This document shows positions 44,078 to 52,592 of a stretch of 64,000 nucleotides of DNA, piece by piece. Source of the stretch: Pseudoalteromonas citrea (GTDB lineage: Bacteria; Pseudomonadota; Gammaproteobacteria; Enterobacterales; Alteromonadaceae); contig NZ_AHBZ03000027.1 of assembly GCF_000238375.3 (NCBI RefSeq), forward strand, positions 248,001 through 312,000, given 5' to 3'. The notes beneath the pieces were generated by a model. It was given only the letters and a program-made list of their open reading frames with translations. It was not told the origin of the DNA and ran no database searches. The position numbers were made by a program, and so were the translations under genes. The first letter of the stretch is position 1; every line of letters starts with the position of its first letter.

Positions 44078-47000
44078 ATATGCAGAATGAGATTCAAAAG
44101 AAACTAAAATTAAGCTCAGACAAAGCGTTTTATGCTTTTTTAGCGTCTAGTTTGCTGATATCTCTCATTGTAAGTATTTTGCTTGTCGGCAGTCGAGCTG
44201 ACGATACTGTTCGGGTATTGCAACAACAATCAAGCAAAGTTGAAGCCCAACTTGCCGCAAGTTACCTAAAGCAGTTTTTAGAAACCCGTCAACAAATTTT
44301 GCAAGATTTAGCGCGCCATCCAATTTTAACAAATGGCGTCATGGGGACTGATTTATCTAAGGCTTCGCTTTCTGACTTCTTAAATGACTATAAAATTCTT
44401 GGTGAGAAAGAATCGATTAGGTTGATCAATATTCTTGGTGATGTGGTGTATAGCAATACGCCAACGCAGTTGGGACCATTAGCTCAAATGCAATGGTTGT
44501 CTCTGGTGTTGGATGAACAAATTAGCCATGCAATTATTCTAGATAAAACACCGCGGAGCTATTTTTTTAAAGTACTGGTGCCGGTTCAATATAATGGTTT
44601 TACTGAGGGGGCATTACTTGTTGAGTTTCAAAGAAGCTTACATGAAATGTTGACGATTGCACTTGATAATAAAATGCACGCGATCAGCATTAAGGGTCCA
44701 TGGGTGTCGTTTTCAAGTATGGAACAGGGGCAGGAGTACATAAGTGCAGGTTTACAGGAAATTGGTGAAACTGGGATAAAGTTTGAGTACTTTACTCATG
44801 TTGATTTTATTGACGATAAGGTGTGGGCATTTATGGCCGACATAGGCTGGGCAATTGTGATCAGTCTACTATTGTCTTCTGGATTACTGCTGATATTTGG
44901 CCGCCAATTACTACTCAACCCTTTTAAACAGCTAGAAAAAGCCCAACAGGATACCGTAGAGAGTGAAGCCCGTTATAAATTAGCGATGAAAGGCAGTCAT
45001 GATGGGCTATGGGATTGGAATGTGCTTACAGGCGAAGTGTATTACGCCCCAAGATACCGGCAATTACTCGGTTATGACGATGATGATGTAGAGAGCTTTC
45101 CTAATCACTTTTCAAGCTTGGAAATGCATTTACACCCAAATGATAAAGAAAGAGTGCTTGAGCAGTTAAATCGTCATATTGCGCACGGAGACCCGTATGA
45201 TGTTGGCTATAAATTACGTCACGCAACAGGGGAGTATAGGCACTACCGGGCAAAGGGGATTGCACTTCGTGATGAATATGGGCAAGCAATTCGCATGGCT
45301 GGATCATTAACCGACATTACGGAACAAAAGTTATTTCAAGAAGCACTAAAAAAAGCCAAAGAACATAATGATTTACTGGCACAAGCAATTGAGTCATGCA
45401 ATGTCGGTATTTGTATTTCAGATGCGACGAAAGATGAGCACCCGTTAGTGTTTATAAACAGTGCTTTTACGCGTATCACGGGCTATGACAAACGCGTATT
45501 AGGAAAGAACTGTAGGTTTTTGCAAGGGAAAGATACTTCTAAGGACGCTGTTGCCGAGATTCGAAGCGCACTTTCACAGCGGAAAAAGCATCGAGTAGAA
45601 ATTCTTAATTATAAAGCAGATGGCACGGCATTTTGGAATAGTTTACAGATCTCTCCGGTATTTGATGAGGGAGGTGCTTTAACTGCATTTGTTGGTATTC
45701 AGCAAGATATTAGTGACCGAATTGAGTCTCAACAAGCGTTAATTGAGGCGAAAGCGATGGCTGAAAATGCCAGTATTGCAAAAAGTGAGTTTTTAGCCTC
45801 AATGAGTCATGAGATCCGAACGCCTATGAATGGGGTGCTCGGCATGTTGAATTTACTTTTAAATAGCAGTTTAACCGATGAGCAACACCATCGAGCACGT
45901 GTCGCGATGGGCAGTGCTAATTCGTTACTAACGCTCATCAATGATATTTTAGACTTCTCCAAAGTTGATGCTGGAAAGTTAGAGCTTGAGTATTTAGATT
46001 TCGATTTACGTGGAATGTTGGGTGAATTTGCTGAGTCTGCGGCAATACAAGCGCATGAGAAACAACTTGAATTGATTTTAAATATGACCGATATCAATGA
46101 GTCGGTTGTTAAAGGAGATCCTGGGCGATTGAGACAAATACTGACAAATTTAGTCAGTAATGCCATTAAGTTTACCAATGAAGGAGAAGTGGTCATTGAA
46201 ACGAGCCTAACAGACTCCGATGATACGCACTGGCTGTTTGAGTGTATTATTCGAGATACAGGTATTGGTATTTCGCATGTTCAGCAAAGGAAGTTGTTTA
46301 AGTCTTTTTCACAAGTTGATGCGTCTACCACCAGAAAGTATGGCGGGACGGGGCTGGGGTTAGCCATTGTCAAAAAGCTGTGTGAACTGATGCACGGAGA
46401 TGTTTCTGTAAATAGTGATGTTGGGCGCGGTAGCCAATTTACTTTTGCGGTTAAGCTACAGAAAAGTGCGGGCTCGCTACAGGTGATCCCAAGTGTAGAC
46501 GTATCAAAATTACATTTGCTTATCGTTGATGATAATGACACCAACCGAGAAGTGCTGCGTGGACAATTAGAGCATTGGGGTGCTCAGGTGTCAGAGGCCG
46601 CATCTGGGGTGCAAGCTCTTGCTATTTGTGAATTGTATTATGAAGAACATAACAGGTGTTTTGACATTACTTTTCTTGATATGCAGATGCCAAACATGGA
46701 CGGTGCGCAGTTAGGTAAAGCACTATTAGCGAATCAAAGGTTTAAGAATATGAAGCTGGTAATGATGACCTCTATGGGTCATCAAGGTGATGCTCGATTT
46801 TTTGCTGATTTGGGCTTTTCGGGGTACTTTCCAAAACCGGCTACCACATCAGATTTATTTGATGCACTAGCGATTGTGACTGAAAATGGTGAAGCATTAG
46901 CAAAAGCCGAACCGCTGGTAACAACGCATTATATTAAAACACTTAAACATAAAGTAGGCGCTGAGATTGGTGATGTTGAGTGGTGTCAATCAGTCAGGAT

Positions 47001-47391
47001 TCTATTAGCTGAGGATAATCAAGTGAATCAAATTGTGGCAACCAGTATGTTTAAGAAAATGGGAATATCATTTATTGATGTTGCTGCAAATGGCAAAGAA
47101 GTGATTTCTTATTTAAAACAAGCCCAACATTCAGAGCCTTATAAAGTCATTTTTATGGATTGTCAAATGCCTGAAATGGATGGCTATGAAGCGACGCATG
47201 CAATACGGCAAGGGAAAGCGGGAGCTCTTTATAAGGAAATCCCTATTATTGCTATGACGGCTAATGCCATGGTGGGTGACAAAAATAAATGCCTTGAAGC
47301 GGGTATGGATGATTATGTGGCCAAACCAATTGTGCCTGAAGTGTTATATGAAAAAATGTTAACGTGGTTACCGCACAATAATAAGGAGTGA
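44074..47391 (+). CDS. LOV-domain hybrid sensor kinase with two receiver domains
   Basis: An 1105-residue kinase. Two TM helices (about 18-38 and 258-280) flank a periplasmic domain. A PAS domain (about 295-425) is followed by a second PAS-type domain (about 440-560) with the LOV signature GKNCRFLQG, where Cys480 would form the flavin adduct, plus LNYKADGTAFWN and VGIQQDISDR. HisKA has SHEIRTPMNG (His579), followed by HATPase and two receivers with Asp869 and Asp1029. There is no Hpt domain, so an outside Hpt partner is needed. It overlaps the binding protein gene by 4 bp. It may combine blue light and a periplasmic ligand. Confidence 0.88.
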   Translation: MNMQNEIQKKLKLSSDKAFYAFLASSLLISLIVSILLVGSRADDTVRVLQQQSSKVEAQLAASYLKQFLETRQQILQDLARHPILTNGVMGTDLSKASLSDFLNDYKILGEKESIRLINILGDVVYSNTPTQLGPLAQMQWLSLVLDEQISHAIILDKTPRSYFFKVLVPVQYNGFTEGALLVEFQRSLHEMLTIALDNKMHAISIKGPWVSFSSMEQGQEYISAGLQEIGETGIKFEYFTHVDFIDDKVWAFMADIGWAIVISLLLSSGLLLIFGRQLLLNPFKQLEKAQQDTVESEARYKLAMKGSHDGLWDWNVLTGEVYYAPRYRQLLGYDDDDVESFPNHFSSLEMHLHPNDKERVLEQLNRHIAHGDPYDVGYKLRHATGEYRHYRAKGIALRDEYGQAIRMAGSLTDITEQKLFQEALKKAKEHNDLLAQAIESCNVGICISDATKDEHPLVFINSAFTRITGYDKRVLGKNCRFLQGKDTSKDAVAEIRSALSQRKKHRVEILNYKADGTAFWNSLQISPVFDEGGALTAFVGIQQDISDRIESQQALIEAKAMAENASIAKSEFLASMSHEIRTPMNGVLGMLNLLLNSSLTDEQHHRARVAMGSANSLLTLINDILDFSKVDAGKLELEYLDFDLRGMLGEFAESAAIQAHEKQLELILNMTDINESVVKGDPGRLRQILTNLVSNAIKFTNEGEVVIETSLTDSDDTHWLFECIIRDTGIGISHVQQRKLFKSFSQVDASTTRKYGGTGLGLAIVKKLCELMHGDVSVNSDVGRGSQFTFAVKLQKSAGSLQVIPSVDVSKLHLLIVDDNDTNREVLRGQLEHWGAQVSEAASGVQALAICELYYEEHNRCFDITFLDMQMPNMDGAQLGKALLANQRFKNMKLVMMTSMGHQGDARFFADLGFSGYFPKPATTSDLFDALAIVTENGEALAKAEPLVTTHYIKTLKHKVGAEIGDVEWCQSVRILLAEDNQVNQIVATSMFKKMGISFIDVAANGKEVISYLKQAQHSEPYKVIFMDCQMPEMDGYEATHAIRQGKAGALYKEIPIIAMTANAMVGDKNKCLEAGMDDYVAKPIVPEVLYEKMLTWLPHNNKE

Positions 47392-47627
47392 TAGGTAATA
47401 TAAACTATATATCGTTGTCATTTTTTATGGCGTTATGTTATTTAAGCTTATTAAACGAGGCAATGAAATTTATTCTTTGCTTCAATGTTATGTCTTTATT
47501 TTAATCACAACGGTGATATTTAATAGTGAATACACAGTCTTTACTATAGCAAGGTTCAACACCTGTATTACAGTCATGACGGCTTGTTGGGGGGATTATT
47601 GGGGCTCTTTCCTTAGAGCTAGTGTTT

Positions 47628-49283
47628 CTACCACCGAGTAAATTGAACGACTGCACTTAAATGTGTTGAAGCATCTTTTATTTTAAAAATATGCAGCAAA
47701 CATAGCGCGGTTAACTGTCGTTTCTTAATCAGTTTCTGTTTATCTTTTTTCACAACTAATAACCACCGCTCTATTATTCCTCGCATTTTCATTCTCGGTA
47801 AATGAGAGCTATCCTTTTCAGAGGTAGCTAAACTGTCAAACTCATGCTCTTGATAAGCGGTCCATGGGTATTTACATATTTGTGGGTAGGCGTAGTTTAC
47901 CCAAGTATGATAAAAGGAGTGATTTCGGACTTTTTTAACCGGGAGCACAAGGGCACTCTCTATGACTCTATGAGAGTAGAATGGGCAAAAGTATTCTACT
48001 TTATATTGGTCCACACTTTCAAAAATAGTATCTAAATGATGGTGTTGCTCATTCAACAGCAAAAATAGTTGCATGGCTTTTTCTAACCCCAAAGATTGAA
48101 ACTGACCTATGGCTTTCGAGAGGTTTTCTACCAGCTCTTTTTGTAGCTCGGCTGCGTGGTTGATCACTGATTTTGGTAAGTACCCTTGCTGTTGTTCTAA
48201 AAATTTATGAACGAGGCATGTTAAATCACCGGATTTTGCTGCTTGATATACTTCATCGGAATAGTTGGTCAACCCTAGAGAGCTGTTTCCTCCGTGTCCA
48301 GCCCAAGCAAGAGTTGGCCTTGTGAGCCCTTTTAGAAACTTGGGATGGTTTTTTGGTAATGCACTCAGCACAGCTTCTAATGAGTCCAAGTGATTATGTT
48401 CAGGGTTGAGCGTAGCTAATACAATATCGTGCTCCTGGGTAAACTCAACAAGTTGTTCTTTAATCTTTGTTGGGGCACGATTTAAGTGCACTGCTTTTAC
48501 TTTTTTGCCCATTTTTGCTAATTGTGTATTAATGACTCGGCTGTCGAGTCCATCGGAGAGTGTGGTGAGAATCGTTGTATCGACTTTACAGGCTTTAGCG
48601 ACGGTTGATTTGAAGGCTTGATCTAACCCTGTGACGGCATCGCCTAAATCTAACTTTTGCTGTGCGAGTGCCTGCCAATCCAAATAATTACGCTTTGTGT
48701 GTCCTTGTTTGTCAAAACTTAAGAGTTCTGCAGGTGATGCTCTGTGTACTTCATTATAGGGGGTATGGTCAAGTAATGTATAGCCAAGGGTCGCGAGTTC
48801 ACTCAGTGCAGCGCAATTTTTAGTGAGCTTTATCCCGAGCTCTTTAAATAAGCTCAGTTGGGTTGAAAACAGTAAGCCATTATTAATATGCATGTAGTAA
48901 TATGGGCGAACAGCTAAGGGATCTGTCGCTAATACCAGTTGATCATGTTCGGTATTATATTGAACATAATTGAATACGCCGTCGCTGCGCATTAACATAT
49001 CGTCAAGATCCCCTAAGTTACATGCTAAAGTTGCCAAATCATTACTGCGATTACTGGTTATTAGCGGGTGGCCGATGAGCGTTGCAATTTGCAAATCATT
49101 GTGCAACCACGCGGGTTGTTTATATGCATCAAAATCGTACTGTAGAATCACGCCTTGATTACACGTGAATCTGTTTACGTCTTGGCTGGGGTAAGATTCA
49201 AAATGCCTAACTAACTTATTTATCATACTTTTTTTATCGGCCAAGGCAGAATCAAAAGAAAAATATCCAGCTAATATTGCCAT
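47628..49283 (-). CDS. Asparagine-synthetase-like protein lacking the glutaminase cysteine
   Basis: A 551-residue homolog of asparagine synthetase B. The N-terminus starts MAILAGYFSF, so residue 2 is Ala and not the catalytic Cys of class II glutaminases. The synthetase PP-loop motif is retained as LSDGLDSRV. A long C-terminal helical region follows. The protein may use ammonia, or belong to the group that forms amides or lactams on peptides such as lasso peptides. No precursor peptide or protease gene is adjacent. Function is open. Confidence 0.75.
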   Translation of the reverse strand: MAILAGYFSFDSALADKKSMINKLVRHFESYPSQDVNRFTCNQGVILQYDFDAYKQPAWLHNDLQIATLIGHPLITSNRSNDLATLACNLGDLDDMLMRSDGVFNYVQYNTEHDQLVLATDPLAVRPYYYMHINNGLLFSTQLSLFKELGIKLTKNCAALSELATLGYTLLDHTPYNEVHRASPAELLSFDKQGHTKRNYLDWQALAQQKLDLGDAVTGLDQAFKSTVAKACKVDTTILTTLSDGLDSRVINTQLAKMGKKVKAVHLNRAPTKIKEQLVEFTQEHDIVLATLNPEHNHLDSLEAVLSALPKNHPKFLKGLTRPTLAWAGHGGNSSLGLTNYSDEVYQAAKSGDLTCLVHKFLEQQQGYLPKSVINHAAELQKELVENLSKAIGQFQSLGLEKAMQLFLLLNEQHHHLDTIFESVDQYKVEYFCPFYSHRVIESALVLPVKKVRNHSFYHTWVNYAYPQICKYPWTAYQEHEFDSLATSEKDSSHLPRMKMRGIIERWLLVVKKDKQKLIKKRQLTALCLLHIFKIKDASTHLSAVVQFTRW

Positions 49284-49369
49284 TTTTATTACTCTTTAAG
49301 TGAAGGAGATAGGTAATACATTGCTAGATTTAGACCAAAAAATATCAAAAATGTATAAAGGAGCTGTAT

Positions 49370-49759
49370 GTGAATCGTTTTGTACTAGGTACAGGGAAGT
49401 TTGTTTTGCTACTAAACGGCTTAATGCTGATACTGCTGGGAGCGGAGTTTACTCACATTGCGCTGAGTTGCACAGTGCTGTTGGGTGTTACGAATATACT
49501 CTTTATAAGCGTTTTTTGGCTAGATAAAAGACGTGCATGCCGACAAGGGCAACGGATCAGTGAAATGACGTTATTAGTGTTGTCGTTTATTGCAGCGAAT
49601 CTAAGCATGTTTGTAGCTCAATCGGTATTAAGTCATAAGTCAAAGAAGTGGCAATTTAACATTAAGCTGCTTTTATCGCTGTTATGTCAAACTGCCATTT
49701 TAATCATTGTGTGTTATTGGCTATTGAGTGGCTTGGCGAGTATACGTATCGAGCAGTGA
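49370..49759 (+). CDS. DUF1294-family membrane protein
   Basis: A 129-residue protein with four predicted TM helices and the DUF1294 signature FWLDKRRACRQGQRISEMTLL followed by a His-Lys-containing loop (SHKSKKWQF). GTG at 49370 is the start because AAGGAG lies 6 nt upstream. Its 3' end overlaps the 3' end of the convergent symporter gene by 39 bp. The family has no known biochemical role. Confidence 0.8.
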   Translation: MNRFVLGTGKFVLLLNGLMLILLGAEFTHIALSCTVLLGVTNILFISVFWLDKRRACRQGQRISEMTLLVLSFIAANLSMFVAQSVLSHKSKKWQFNIKLLLSLLCQTAILIIVCYWLLSGLASIRIEQ

Positions 49760-51886
49760 CCATCGTGTTTGTTTCTTTTGACTGCCTAGCCCAAGGATCC
49801 AATAATTATAAGCTTTACCTATCTGACCATTGGCCTGTTGAATATCAAGCCAAGCATTAATGTAACTAAGTAAGTCTAAGTTACGTTTTGCGACGGCAAA
49901 GCCTATAGGATATTGGCTTGCCCCACCTTCAGGCACAACCACCCCAAACTCAGGGTAAAACATGCTCCATGCAAACCCTGCTTCAGCACTGATGACAAGG
50001 GCATCAAAGCGCTCTGGATCTGCAAAATATTGCTGTAAGTTATTTAAACGAGAAAAATGAATATTAGGGTACTGTTGCGTTACTTTATTTAATATTGGCC
50101 CATACTCGACGTGGGCTAAATGGACATCATCAAGTTGGGTGATTTTATCTTTATGTTTAAAGCGCTGAAGCTCATGGTCTTTCGTTAGTAATGCCAACTG
50201 TAGCTGCAATACATGGTTACTAAAACGCACCTTGGTTAAATCAACGACGTTGATCTCTAATCCCGACATAGCAATGTCGAAGTAGCCTTTATTTAAATAC
50301 TCATTTAATTGATGCTTTTTGAAAGGGATGAATTCAACCTCTACGTGTAAATCATCAGCAAGTCGATGTGCCAAGCTGATATCAAACCCAACTAACTCAT
50401 TCTTTTGATTGAAATAGCTAAACGGAACATTATCGACTAGGTAACCTATTCGCAGCAGGTTGCGCTTTTGTATAACCTCAATATTGGTGAGTGATAATTT
50501 GCCGCTTTGATACGCTTTTGGCACATGGCTGAGGACATGAGCGGGAACTTTATCGGCAATAACCATGTTTGCAATCGCTTCATCGGCTGCTTGTGTATGG
50601 CCTGCTAAATACGTATTTAATGAATAGCTACTAAGCATAAAGCCTGGTAACAATAAGCTGAGTAACGTTACATAGTAAATTGAACGCAGTCGTTTTAAGT
50701 GAAGTTGCTTACGGCAGTAAAAAATGCTTAAAAATACAAATGAGAAGATATAAATAACGGTGGTCGGTGATACCACTTTAGCACTGAGAACTGACATAGA
50801 TAAATAGAGCTGATAACTGTCAGCTGGAATTTTTAGTGTATCCAGTAAAAAAGGGATCGCAATGTGCACATTAGCGAAGTAACTGAGCATCGCTGATAAG
50901 GTCACGTGTGGAATATCAGGAATTGTAACTGGGTTACCTGTTAACCAAGCAGCAAACATCACAAACATTAAAGTGGTTAGTTTACCTAGGCTAGGAAAGG
51001 TATAGGCGATTGGTACTAACACTTCGGCGATGTGATCGGCTTGCTCATCGGCTTGCTGGGTTTGTCGCAAATGTTCTTTAATACCTTCTGTGATAACGGG
51101 CAATACGATGAAAACGTTACCAGTACTAAAAGCCGTTATCCATGCATTTCGCATCACACCAATTAAATCACGATATTTAATGGGCGTGAAAGCAGCAACC
51201 AGCATCGGTAGAAGCACCAGCATTAAATAAAGCCCTAAACAGAGCACTAAGACCCAATAAACCTGTAAATTATTGAGTTGTTCTATGCTCAATGTTCCAG
51301 CAGTGCTGGCTGTCATTGCGAATATACCAATAGGGAAGATAGCTATGATTTTTTTTGAGATGACAGTGAGGCCTTGTCCAATGACTTCTAAAAAATCAAG
51401 TACCGTAGATTTTCGTTTGTTTGCAATGAGCGCACTACCGAGTGCAATGCAGAATATGACAATTGCGGGTACGTTACCTTCAGCTAGAGAAGCAAATGGG
51501 TTTGCGGGAATGTATTGCTCTGCAAAGTTAATAGGCGTGGTTGGGCTTATTAAAGCAGGAGAGAAAAACGTACCTGCATCATGTTGAGGTAGGGTTAATG
51601 CAAAGCACCAAATAGCAGCTAAACCGACAACCCATAAGCACAGCATGACTGTTGCTGCTTTCAGTAAGATGCTTTTTACTTGTTCAGGGTTAAATTTACC
51701 CAACCCAACTATAAGGCTCACAACGATATAAGGAAATATGGTGATTTGCATTAATTTTACAAAGCCATTGCCTATGGGTTGTAAAAATGCCACGCGCTCA
51801 CCAAAGATTAACCCCGTCGCGATCCCAAATATTAGGGCCCAAAGCATCCAATTACGATTTTTTAAAAATAAGAAGAGTGAATTCAT
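49721..51886 (-). CDS. DAACS symporter fused to a periplasmic amino-acid-binding domain
   Basis: A 721-residue fusion. The N-terminal half (about 1-410) is a cation:dicarboxylate/amino-acid symporter of the GltP/DctA group, with AFSTGNVFIVLPVI and the hairpin region SAKVVSPTTVIYIF. The C-terminal half (about 460-715) is a type-II solute-binding domain like those of polar amino-acid ABC importers (RIGYLVDNVPFSYFNQKNELVGFDISLAHRL, SGLEINVVDLTKVRFS). A single extra TM near 405-425 joins them, so the binding domain should face the periplasm and feed the symporter. The architecture is rare. Confidence 0.85.
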   Translation of the reverse strand: MNSLFLFLKNRNWMLWALIFGIATGLIFGERVAFLQPIGNGFVKLMQITIFPYIVVSLIVGLGKFNPEQVKSILLKAATVMLCLWVVGLAAIWCFALTLPQHDAGTFFSPALISPTTPINFAEQYIPANPFASLAEGNVPAIVIFCIALGSALIANKRKSTVLDFLEVIGQGLTVISKKIIAIFPIGIFAMTASTAGTLSIEQLNNLQVYWVLVLCLGLYLMLVLLPMLVAAFTPIKYRDLIGVMRNAWITAFSTGNVFIVLPVITEGIKEHLRQTQQADEQADHIAEVLVPIAYTFPSLGKLTTLMFVMFAAWLTGNPVTIPDIPHVTLSAMLSYFANVHIAIPFLLDTLKIPADSYQLYLSMSVLSAKVVSPTTVIYIFSFVFLSIFYCRKQLHLKRLRSIYYVTLLSLLLPGFMLSSYSLNTYLAGHTQAADEAIANMVIADKVPAHVLSHVPKAYQSGKLSLTNIEVIQKRNLLRIGYLVDNVPFSYFNQKNELVGFDISLAHRLADDLHVEVEFIPFKKHQLNEYLNKGYFDIAMSGLEINVVDLTKVRFSNHVLQLQLALLTKDHELQRFKHKDKITQLDDVHLAHVEYGPILNKVTQQYPNIHFSRLNNLQQYFADPERFDALVISAEAGFAWSMFYPEFGVVVPEGGASQYPIGFAVAKRNLDLLSYINAWLDIQQANGQIGKAYNYWILGLGSQKKQTRWSLLDTYTRQATQ

Positions 51887-52060
51887 AATATCTGTCGCTC
51901 AATATTGGCTTTGTTAAGCATAATCGAAAAATAAAAGAGCGGGGATTATAGTTTGCTAACCTGACTGGGATCTGAATTTAAACCAAAAGGTATGTAAAGC
52001 AGCCCCAAAGTGCATAATAGCGCAATTATACCGTGTCAGTGGTGCATCGAGGGGTGCCGG

Positions 52061-52486
52061 TTATGGCTTTTTGACGGTGATCGGTTTATTTTCTATTCCA
52101 GCGTAAAAAACAATGATTTCGGCAGCCTCGTTACCAGAATTGACACCATAGTGCCATGTGTCAATCACTTCGGTGATCGGGTCGCCTGCGACCATGTTGA
52201 GTGTTTTTCCATTTTTTGTAACTACTTTAAGCACGCCTTTAGTGAGTACACCGGCATTGATCACTGGGTGTTCATGCCAAGGTATTTCGGCGCCAGCTGG
52301 AATGGTTATTTTTAGTATTGTTATTTCAGGCTGGCCCGCAGGATAGTGGGGGAGCGTCTCGCCATTCCAACTTTTCGTGGTTTTTACAACGGTTTGAACT
52401 GTTACTATTGCTTCGTCATACGCGCTAGCTGGTATTGCAAGTAAAAATACCATTAGCAATGTGAGCCGTGTTATTAAATATCCCAT
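52061..52486 (-). CDS. Exported cupin-domain protein
   Basis: A 141-residue single-domain cupin with a signal peptide (to about PASAYD). Metal ligands of the cupin motif are in IPWHEHPVINAGVL, and a late His in DTWHYGVN fits the second motif. ATG at 52486 has GAGGG upstream; a GTG two codons earlier is less likely. Exported cupins bind metal or small molecules. No substrate is inferred. Confidence 0.8.
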   Translation of the reverse strand: MGYLITRLTLLMVFLLAIPASAYDEAIVTVQTVVKTTKSWNGETLPHYPAGQPEITILKITIPAGAEIPWHEHPVINAGVLTKGVLKVVTKNGKTLNMVAGDPITEVIDTWHYGVNSGNEAAEIIVFYAGIENKPITVKKP

Positions 52487-52539
52487 TTTCACCCTCAGAA
52501 CGTGGTTGTATTGGTGTAACTCAATTTACCTATTTATCG

Positions 52540-52580
52540 TAAAGCCACAAAATATTGACGATAAATAACTTGTGGCTTTA
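52540..52580. terminator. Hairpin between the DUF885 and cupin genes
   Basis: TAAAGCCACAA and TTGTGGCTTTA form an 11-bp stem with a 19-nt loop. Both flanking genes are on the - strand, where no good T-tract follows, so it may be a weak or processing hairpin between them. Confidence 0.45.
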
Positions 52581-52592
52581 TTTATATAAAGG

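Noticed and set aside
47628-49759. Lasso-peptide biosynthetic cluster
   Set aside because: Only the synthetase-like protein is present; no precursor, protease or exporter gene was found next to it.
49721-51886. Two separate genes (symporter and binding protein)
   Set aside because: The reading frame is continuous, with an extra membrane helix as linker and no internal start with a ribosome site noted.
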